A stretch of 64,000 nt of DNA from Scenedesmus sp. ARA3. Taxonomy: Eukaryota > Chlorophyta > Chlorophyceae > Sphaeropleales > Scenedesmaceae. The notes under the pieces were generated by a model. The model was not told the DNA's origin, ran no database searches, and was given only the letters and a program-made list of their open reading frames with translations. The translations under genes and the position numbers were made by a program. Location of the stretch: the NCBI GenBank assembly GCA_004335835.1, contig RWJK01001113.1, forward strand, positions 7,713-71,712, in the 5' to 3' direction. Of the stretch, positions 56,250-64,000 are shown piece after piece; position 1 is the first letter of the stretch, and each line of letters begins with the position of its first letter.

Positions 56250-57261
56250 TGCTGCAGACGCTTTTGGCGGGACGACTGCAGAAGCTAGCAAGCGGTCTCC
56301 GTTTCAGCTAATTCACGCGGTCTTCTGCTCAATAAAAACTTCTTGCCAAATTGGTTTACAGAATGTCTGTTGAGCACCTGCTCGAAGACGAGCCGTTTGG
56401 ACAGGTGGCACATAAACCCGCCCTCGATCAGCAGATGCCAGGCATTGCCTATGTCGCGTCTTGTGTGAGACCGCGGAAGAATCAACATCCTTTGGGCATT
56501 ACATGGCATGCACAGCGCAGCCTGTAGGGACATACAGCAGAAGCCACAGGATGTTAGGCTGGCTTGTACAGGTGGTACAACAGCCAGTTGGCGGGTGCCC
56601 TTAACACACACTGTGCAAGGTGGCACCCACATGAACCAAGCATTTGATAACTACACAACGCTGCTCGGCACCACTGTACAGGCCGAACCAACATTGCACA
56701 TGCAAAGGACACAAGGGCATGCAGGCGTACAGCAAGTGGTGTGCGGTCATCGCCGGCACCTGAACAACAGAGCTGCATGCATGAGCCTCCTGTCCAAACA
56801 TTTCATCTTGAACATCATCTGCCACCTGACATGCACTGCACGACTGCATATGAAAGTACACTCACTATGCCCAGCGCCACAGCAGCAATCGGAGGATGCC
56901 TCCAGAGCAGTCAGTGCAGGTATACAGTCCGGCACCCTGAATGCTGTTCCAGACCAGCACTTGAGCCACACACAACAGTGCCAGGATGCAGCCACCCCAG
57001 CCGTTGCTACTCGCACTGGTCGATGCTGCAGCGCAGGTGGATCTTGCCGTCATAGAAAAACTGCCGCAGCGCCTGCTCGCTGTCCCAGTCTGTGATCCTC
57101 AGGAAGTTCCTGAAGCCCCAGCCCGCAGTGCCGCACACAAAGCCGCTCTCCATGCCGATCCCAAGTCACCACAGGTGGATATTGCCACAGCTTCGCGCTG
57201 ACCAATGCTGCAGGGCAGGCACAGCTGTGCTGCTGCGCAGGCGGGTCTTGATGCAGCACGC
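56250..57261. other. Interval between ARM and BTB genes
   Basis: Promoter of the ARM-repeat gene (right of 56249), then no recognised gene. At about 57008-57175 lies a near-perfect minus-strand copy of the BTB-gene terminal exon: MESGFVCGTAGWGFRNFLRI...FFYDGKIHLRCSIDQCE, ending TAG. It has a CAG-like acceptor region that is altered, so it is probably downstream debris but could be an alternative last exon. Confidence 0.6.
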
Positions 57262-60200
57262 TCACTCGCACTGGTCAATGCTGCAGCGCAGGTGAATCTT
57301 GCCGTCATAGAAGAACCGCCGCAGAGCCTGCTCACTGTCCCAGTCTGTGATCCTCAGGAAGTTCCTGAAGCCCCAGCCCGCAGTGCCGCACACAAAGCCG
57401 CTCTCCATGCGGTTCACAAAAGAGAAGTCCCCGGACACCACCTCGCGCGCTGCCAGCTGGCCTCGGAAGTAGAGCACGTCGGGCAGGTGCGTGGCGCTGC
57501 CGATCTGCAGGAGCAATGCAAAGCAACGCAAGACAGTAGATGTCAGCAGGCAGAGGCAGTGATAAGGATCGGCACGCTGGCCTCGGAGGTAGAGCACGTC
57601 CGGCAGGTGCGTGGCGCTGCCGATCTGCAGTAGATGTTGCAGCAAAAGGAAGCCAAGAATGGGACAAGGTGGTCAGCAGGTTAGCAGATTGAAAAATGGG
57701 GGAAGACTACCAAGAACAGACCAGGCAGAAGTGCGACGACAAATCAGCGCGCTGCACAGCAAAATGTTGAAGGTTATGTGTCCAACTTGTGAGCGTGCTG
57801 TGGCCAGCCCCTCGACACTCCTAAACTCCTGCAAGATGATTGCGATTGTGCAGCTGCCTGCAGCTGCAGGAGACTTGTTTTCGGCATCATCTGGCCTGGG
57901 CCCTCCCGGCAGTCGTACAACCATCAAGCGCATGTCATCCTTGCTGCGCACTCACCGCAATGCGTGCCGTGGTGCCCACAAAGACATCGATGCTGGAGGC
58001 TGACGCAGCAGCAGCTGCGCTGTTGGCCTGCGGCTTTGCCGGAGGCTCCAGCACCTGCAGCGGCAGCAGCAGCAGTGCATTGAATTAAATCTTGTGAAGC
58101 ACAAACACAAACACAAACCACTGAAGAGATAAGGGCTATATCAACAAGGAATTGCAGGCCCCTGCTGAGTCCACCTCAGACGGCAGTATAATAAGGGGTG
58201 TGAACAGCACAGCGGGCACCTGCGAAGCCGTGCATGCACATGCCGCAAGCGCTGGAAATCTAGTACAGGACAATACACCAGCAACAGCAGCAGCAGCAGC
58301 AGCAGCATCAGCACCAGCGCACCTGCAGCACCAGCTGCCACTGGAAGCCGTTGAAGTAGTGCGGCTCCGAGTAGCGGTCCACTGTCACCTTGCTGGCCCT
58401 GCAAAAGCAACAAAGACACAAGCAGCGGCAGCAAGCATATTCATAGCAAGCGAATGAGCTGTGGTGAGGTATTGCGGCTGAGAGTAGCGGTTCATAGTCA
58501 CTTTGCCAGCCCTGCACCGCACAAGCATCATCAACAACATGCCCCACCTGACTGCGCGATCATGGCCTTGACAGCAGCCGGCTCCGGCACCCACTCGACG
58601 GCAACCACCCCCATCAACACCATATCATTGAAACATAAAATTTGTGCGCCCGTACCTGAACTGTGCAATCATGGCCTTGACAGCAGCCAGCTCAGCACCC
58701 ACTCAAACTGCAGCCTGTCTGTAAGCAACTACCTTCAACCAAACAACCTCAAACCAGATGTACTTGTCTTTACCTGAACTGCGCGATCATGGCCTTCACT
58801 GCAGCCAGCTCCAGATCCCACTCAAACTGCTGCCTGTATGTGAACCCACCCCCAATACAAACATACCAAAACATATCAAAATGTATGATTCCTACCTGAA
58901 CTGTGCAATCATGGCCTTCACTGCAGCCAGCTCCAGCACCCACTCAAACTGCAGCCGGGTGACAGCGCTGCGCGCACGCGGCGCAGCATACAGCACCTGC
59001 AACGCAGGCAGCAGCAGCCGCGGCAGCAGCAGGAGGTCAACACGCTTGCAGGACAGCGCTGGTCAGCACGTGCGCAGGATGCACCCCATCTGCAAGCTTG
59101 CAGGACAAGCGAATCCATGATGTCGCATGCTTGGAGGAGCACCGCAGATATTCAAGATTATGTTGCTAGCTGCAGGGCTAAACACAGCAGCATACAATGA
59201 CACCTTCTGCACGGCTCGCACCTTCATCCATAGCAAGCGTCTGGACATGCTGTGCCTGCTGTGCAGGCAACAGTGCTACTGCTGGCTGCCTTTAATCTTC
59301 TACATCCTAAGCAGCATCATAGTAATACTCTTGTACTGCCCGCACCTTCATGCGCGGGAATCGGCTGGGCATGCTGTGCATGCTGTGCATGCTATGCATG
59401 CTATGCAGGCCACAGTGCTACTGCTGGCTGCCAACTACTCTGAACCCACAGCAGCATGACATAGCAGCTCTGCACAGCCCACACCTTCATCCGTAAGAAG
59501 GGCTGGGCATGCTGTGCGTGCTGTGTATGCAAGAATGTGAGTGCTAGATGCCGAATTTTAACTACACCAGCACGAACCGCACCTTCATGCGCGGGAAGCG
59601 GCTGGGCATGCTGTGCAGGCCACAGTGCTACTGTTGGCTGCCATGTAAACTTATTCCAAAGCAGCATAATAATAATACTCTTGTACTGCCCACACCTTCA
59701 TGCGCGGGAAGCGGCTGGGCATGCTGTGCAGCTTGTTGCGCGTGGCCTCGTTGGCGGCGGCGTAGCGCGCTGCGGCAGCAGCAGCAGCAGCAGCAGCAGA
59801 CCAGAGCAGGCAGGCAGCGCCAAAGTTGTCATGTGTTGCCTTAACACAGGCTGGCCACTGCTGCATGGCTAGCAGTGAATGCCAGTCCGGTTGCTGACAG
59901 CGTGGCGTGCAAGCGCTTACATATCAAGACAAGACGTTGTCTAGTTGATATTCAAGCCAATCAGCTGCTGCCCACCTGCTGCCATCAGCGCCTCTGCTGT
60001 TGCAACATTGGCCATGACTGGCAGTCGCTTCACCTCTGAACTCCGCAAAGTGTCAAAGCCCAGCACAGTCACAGAGAAGCAGCTCTCTATACGCGCACCT
60101 GCAGCCATCAGCGCCTCTGTTGTTGCCACATTGGCCATGACCGGCAGCCGCTTCAGTACACTCCCAAGGAAGGCAGGCGACAGGTGCTGCAGCCGCACCT

Positions 60201-60644
60201 GCAACGCACAGGCAAATTAAGCACAAAATACATTGATCCAGCGTTGCTGGGGTTGCGGCTGAGACAGCGAATTTTAACTGTTCTCACAGTTGACAGCATC
60301 ATTAATGAGACTGCTGATGTCACGTTGTGATGCCTGCAGGAACGTACACAGGGAGAGTCCAGGCAGGCATTGCTATTACAGCAGCAGCTGAATCTCCACG
60401 TATACACCACAGGGTGCCTTCCAATGCTGCTTTATATCATATGCGCCAGCTGCTGCTGCTGCTTCCTGCCACACGCCACAACACATGGGCAAGTAAAGGG
60501 TGCCATTCTTATACCAAGCAGCTGTGTGCATGTCAACTCACCAGCTCCGCAAGCTCCTTATGCGCCAGCTGCTGCTGCTGCAGCTGCTGCGCCGCATTGG
60601 CTGCGGCACCCCAGCCCTGCTGCACCTGCAGCTGCTGCTGCTGC

Positions 60645-60675
<31 letters not shown>

Positions 60676-63600
60676 GCTGGTGCTGCTGCGCCGCCTCGCC
60701 GCCCCCACCCAAAGCGGCGCTGCTCCCAACGTTGCCAGGGACACCTGCGGCATTGCTGCTGCAGCTGGTGCTGCTGCGGGCGTGTGCTTCCAGCCAGCCT
60801 GCTAGTGCAACCAGCACAGTGTTCTCGCTGACCACTGCCAGCTGATCACTAGCCAGTAGCTTCTTGACAGCCCTGCAAGCAGCAGCATGTGAAGTATGGC
60901 ATTGGTTTAGAGTGTTTGATTACACAGCAGCACTGTGTTCTCGCTGACCACTGCCAGCTGATCGCTTGCAAGCAGCTTCTTTACCGCCCTGCAAGAAGCA
61001 GCAGCAGCAAGAGAGCAAGGTTTGTTTACTGAAGTTTTGGTCAGGAGGTTGAACAGCAGCGCGCCTAGACGCCAGCTAACCACACAGTCCTCTACTTGAA
61101 AGCAAAAGCAACAAGCTCACTTGATGAACAGGGCTAAGAACTGCTGCCAGCGGCTGCTGTCCTGCTAGGCCGCGTCCAAGTTGCCATATAAGTTACATGA
61201 GTTGTTACTAACACTCTTCAAATCATAATGTGATGCTCACTTGATGGGCAGGCCCAGGGAACTGCTGCCAGCGGGCGCTGTCTTGCCAGGCTGCCTCCAG
61301 GTTCTCAGTTATGTTACATACAAATGGTATTACACTTTTCAAATCTCAAAGTAACACTCACTTGATGGGCAGGCCCAGGAACTGCTGCCAGCGGGCGCTG
61401 TCCTGCCATGCTGCCTCCAGGTCACCAAACACATCAAGCAGCTTGGCCCAGGCCTTGCTGGACACGCCTGCATGACACATTAGACAACATGGCAGCCAGG
61501 TTGTCATATGATCACTTGTGAACATTACGTTGTGAAAGAAATACATCCAGCAGCTTGGCCCAGGCCTTGCTGGACACGCCTGCTAAACAGGTGACACAGC
61601 AGGCAGCTTCTTTGATACAGCCTTGCTGTGTGTAGTAAAAAGACTACGGCAGATGCAGCCGCCAACTGCTGCAGCACTACCTCAAGTCTGTGCCTGTTGT
61701 CGGCTGCTGCTGCTGCTGCTGCTGCTGTACAAAAGCAGGCAGGCTGTGCTGGCCTGCAAATAGCTGCACCCCTGCAGGAACCCGGCCCCTACACTACACG
61801 GCAGGCACTGCCACCGCCTGCTGCAGCACCCCAGGCAGCCTGTACCTGCATTACAGTTATGCTGCTGCCGCTGCTGCCGCTGCCGCTGCTGCTGCTGCTG
61901 CTGCTGCTGCCTCTGCACATCATACCTGCGAACGGCTGCGCTTCTTGCAGGAACCCTGGCCACTCAAAGATGGCGCACACCGTCTCCAGGGAGAGCTCCT
62001 CCATTGGGGTGTCAGCAAACCTGCCGCAGTCAAACAGTCAAACATACAACTTTCAGCAGTCAACCCACAAGTGCTTGTAACGAAAGAGATAGAGGGAGAG
62101 CTCATCCGTGGGGGTTTCAGCAAACCTGCAGCAGTCGCTTGCACACATGCAGCAGTCAGTGTCACATATGCCTATGGCAAAAGAGATGCCCAGGTGCATG
62201 TGTGGGTGCACAATAGAGCCCAGCGCCAGCTCCTCAAACGGGGTGCAAGGAGCCAGAACACAAACATAAGTCTGACAATCTGCGCCATCTTTGCATTCAT
62301 TACACCTGATATGCCCGGCCGATCATCCAGCCAAAAGCAAGCAAGCAAGCAAGCAAGCAAGGCAGTTTGATCTCTGTCCGTCCCTGCTGGCGCACCTGCG
62401 CGCGCATGCTGCTGGGCAGTTTTTGACCTGGAACCTGTCGCTGAGCCGCATCAGGCGCAGCATGTCATCGTGGCCCAGCGCCGGCAGCTCCCCAGTGTAC
62501 CTGCAGGCACAAAAACAGGCAGTGGTTACTGTTTTGTGTGGTGCAGCCGCATCAGGCGCAGCATGTCATCGTGGCCCAGCGCCGGCAGCTCTCCGGTATA
62601 CCTGCAGGCACAAAAACAGGCAGTGGTTACTGTTTTGTGTGGTGCAGGCGCATCAGGCGCAGCATGTCGTCAAGGCCCAGCGCCGGCAGCTCCCCAGTGT
62701 ACCTGCAACACACACATCAGACACTGGTTGCTGTTTTGGTGTACAGATGTGACTCAATCATGGTGCAATCGTAGTTCAGGCGCATCAGGCGCAGCATGTC
62801 ATCATGGCCCAGTGCCGGCAGCTCCCCGGTGTACCTGCGGCAGCATCGCAGATGGCGGTTACGTTTGTTACTTGACTTAATACTATGTTCACTACATTGG
62901 CGTGTCGTCATGGCCCAGCTGGGGCAGCTCCCCAGTGTCCCTGCGGCGGCGTAGCAGTTGGTGGTTACGTTTGCTACACGACTGAAAGCCCTGTTCACTG
63001 CACTAGCATGTTGTCATGGCCAAGCTGGGGCAGCTCCCCCCCGTACCTGCGGCACAAACATGATATCAAAGAGGTGTCGACACAAGGCACACGTAACTAC
63101 ATGTACAACTCAGCAATAGCAACACAGCAATCTGTGCTGATGATCACAACAAAGACAACAGCGGCAGGATACAAGCTGCTCATACCAACTCCACCGGCGC
63201 TTCAGCCGCGTACGGCGCCGCTCATCCCCTTGCCAACTGTCTGGATCAACATCTTGCATGAATTGTACAATGACCGTTAATGACGTTACTTTTGTGTTAA
63301 TTGCACTCACATGAACTCCACCAGCGCCTCAGCCACATGCGCCTCATCTTCTCCCACCAGCATCGTCAGCCTCCTTTCATCCCCTTGCCAGCTCTGAATC
63401 AGCGTCTTGAAATACTCGCTCAATGCAGCAAGCACAGCACCGTGCACTGGCAGCTCTGCATGCACCCGCAGTGCAGCAGGCGCACTGTGGCCCTGCGCAA
63501 CCGCAGCAGCAGCAGCAGCAGGCTCGCAGCTGGGCTGCGGCTGCTGCTGCGCCTGCTGCTCGGGCTCGGCTGAATCTGCAGCGGCAGCAGCAGCAGCAGC

Positions 63601-63717
63601 AGCTGCGGCAGCTGCGGCAGTGCTGCTGCTGCCGATGCGGCCGGATTGCAGCATGGATGGTGGCAGCTGCTGGCATGGGCTAGCGCTGCTGCCCTGCCGC
63701 TGCGCATCATGCTGCAC

Positions 63718-63759
<42 letters not shown>

Positions 63760-64000
63760 AGCAGCGCCGCCCTGTTGTGTGCCGAACGCTGCTGCTACTG
63801 CCGCCGCTGCAGGGTCTGCACTCCTGCCAGTGTCAGTGCCTGCTTCGGCCTCTGGCTCTGCAGATGCGGTGTTGCCTCGCCATGCTCGGTGCTTGCCTGC
63901 TGCTGCTGCTGCTGCTGCACTTGGGCTGCAGGGACTCCCTGCTGCTGCTGCTCTGCTAGAAGAGCGCCTGGCAGGCTTTGAGCCCTGCTGCTTGTGCCCT
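57262..64000 (-). CDS. BTB-BACK-MATH protein (candidate CUL3 adaptor), 5' end beyond the window
   Basis: Minus-strand exons: >64000-63311, 62500-62396, 62020-61926, 61467-61362, 60872-60542, 60198-60099, 59769-59696, 58996-58896, 58398-58323, 58054-57956, 57504-57262. All phases match, giving at least 673 residues. The first exon is basic and Ala-rich, then BTB: LRVHAELPVHGAVLAALSEY, HVAEALVEFM then YTGELPALGHDDMLRLMRLS. BACK: ETVCAIFEWPGFL, AVKKLLASDQLAVVSENTVL followed by ALAGWLEAHA, then LQHLSPAFLGSVLKRLPVM. The C-terminal part is MATH/TRAF-like: SKVTVDRYSEPHYFNGFQWQ..., TAGWGFRNFLRITDWDSEQA, FFYDGKIHLRCSIDQ. Family role: BTB binds cullin-3 and MATH binds the substrate to be ubiquitinated. 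The MATH part is inferred from weak but ordered motifs. Confidence 0.75.
57570..57628 (-). repeat. Copy of the start of the BTB-gene terminal exon
   Basis: Minus strand: ctgcag then IGSATHLPDVLYLRGQ, copied from the true exon start at 57504 (IGSATHLPDVLYFRGQ). Acceptor and phase are kept. Confidence 0.9.
58455..58835 (-). repeat. Copies of two adjacent BTB-gene exons
   Basis: At 58455-58515, a copy of the exon coding SKVTVDRYSEPHYF (as GKVTMNRYSQPQYL). At about 58536-58600, 58655-58715 and 58775-58830, three copies of the exon end coding WVLELAAVKAMIAQFR, each followed by a GT donor (tcaggtgggg, ttcaggtacg, ttcaggtaaa). The true exon is 58996-58896. Period about 120 bp. Confidence 0.9.
59212..59612 (-). 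repeat. Four copies of the end of a BTB-gene exon
   Basis: The exon end coding HSMPSRFPRMKV (true donor at 59695) recurs at about 59577, 59480, 59338 and 59214, as HSMPSRFPRMKV, HAQPFLRMKV, HSMPSRFPRMKV-like and HSMSRRLLWMKV. Each has a GTG(C/T)G donor. Confidence 0.85.
59962..60045 (-). repeat. Copy of the BACK exon end
   Basis: VKRLPVMANVATAEALMAAG followed by GTGGG repeats LKRLPVMANVATTEALMAAG of the true exon (60198-60099). Donor kept. Confidence 0.9.
60922..60995 (-). repeat. Copy of the start of the main BACK exon
   Basis: Minus strand tgcag then AVKKLLASDQLAVVSENTVL, identical in protein to the true exon start at 60872, then diverging after about 60 bases. Confidence 0.9.
61118..61312 (-). 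repeat. Two copies of a BTB-gene exon end, plus one of its start
   Basis: At about 61240-61310 and 61125-61190, copies of the exon end coding DSARWQQFLGLPIK with GTGAGC donors (variants DSARWQQFPGPAHQ and DSSRWQQFLALFIK). A separate copy of the exon start (GVSSKAWAKLLDV, CAG acceptor) is at about 61582-61545. True exon 61467-61362. Confidence 0.85.
62075..62245 (-). repeat. Copies of the start of the post-BTB exon
   Basis: Minus strand at about 62131: ctgcag then FAETPTDELSLYLF, against FADTPMEELSLETV in the true exon at 62020. A weaker copy near 62240 (TPFEELALGSIVH) lacks a clear acceptor. Confidence 0.75.
62535..63055 (-). repeat. Five copies of the BTB helix exon
   Basis: The true exon (62500-62396, YTGELPALGHDDMLRLMRLS) is preceded on its 5' side by copies at about 62603, 62703, 62837, 62943 and 63050. 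Four keep a CAG or CCGCAG acceptor. The first three code YTGELPALG(H/L)DDMLRLMRL; the two most distal code TGELPQLGHDD and GGELPQLGHDN. Only the 62500 copy continues into SDRFQVKNCPAACAR and a donor. Confidence 0.9.

Noticed and set aside
57673..57951. Extra coding exon SKDDMRLMVVRLPGGPRP on the minus strand
   Set aside because: It is read-through past the donor at 57955; joining 57956 directly to 57504 keeps phase, so the exon is not needed, though it cannot be excluded.

Overview
The window is nuclear DNA from a eukaryote, most likely a chlorophycean green alga of the Scenedesmaceae/Sphaeropleales type; this is an inference from gene content and style. Every recognisable gene has several short exons with GT-AG introns. 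CAG/CTG triplet runs are everywhere, giving poly-Gln, poly-Ala and poly-Ser tracts. An RWP-RK regulator and a plant-type KVAG sugar-phosphate translocator are present. I saw no prokaryotic features, tRNA, rRNA or CRISPR. One 220-N assembly gap lies at 42180-42399.

Layout: (1) 1-4192 (+), 3' part of an RWP-RK transcription-factor gene, cut by the left edge. (2) 5101-8193 (+), a 236-aa sigma-like glutathione S-transferase gene buried in copies of its own exons, which continue to about 9660. (3) 10590-11533 (+), ISCA1, an A-type Fe-S carrier. (4) 13210-16497, perhaps to 17133 (+), a large Leu/Ala repeat protein with a Gln-rich tail. (5) 17892-24430 (-), a 1382-aa ATRIP-like checkpoint protein. 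It diverges, 428 bp apart, from (6) 24859-28484 (+), an 898-aa HEAT/armadillo-like protein. (7) 29307-31067 (+), a 282-aa secreted Cys-rich protein. (8) 33346-34454 (-), a 57-aa, three-exon QCR10-like complex III subunit. It diverges, 371 bp apart, from (9) 34826-37147 (+), a 461-aa triose-phosphate-translocator family protein. (10) 39493-52665 (+), an 18-exon gene whose joined exons give a secreted papain-like peptidase + LysM-like + leucine-rich-repeat protein of about 1630 aa. (11) 53927-56249 (-), a 340-aa ARM-repeat protein. (12) 57262 to the right edge (-), a BTB-BACK-MATH protein, probably a CUL3 adaptor. For genes 2, 3, 5-9 and 11, and for the visible part of 12, the proposed exons join in phase to one open frame. 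Gene 10 also joins in phase, but needs two GC donors and two non-GT donors.

The most striking property is not a single gene. Nearly every gene carries diverged tandem copies ('echoes') of a piece of exon plus its adjoining splice site, placed in the neighbouring intron or just past the stop codon. There are one to seven copies per site, often keeping the GT or AG signal and sometimes the reading frame. Intron length here is largely made of these echoes, minisatellites, and three small dispersed repeat families (called R1, R2 and R3 below). Many 3' splice sites are the end of a (CTG)n run followed by CAG.

The genes do not form one pathway. Two head-to-head pairs probably share promoters: ATRIP-like/HEAT and QCR10-like/translocator.
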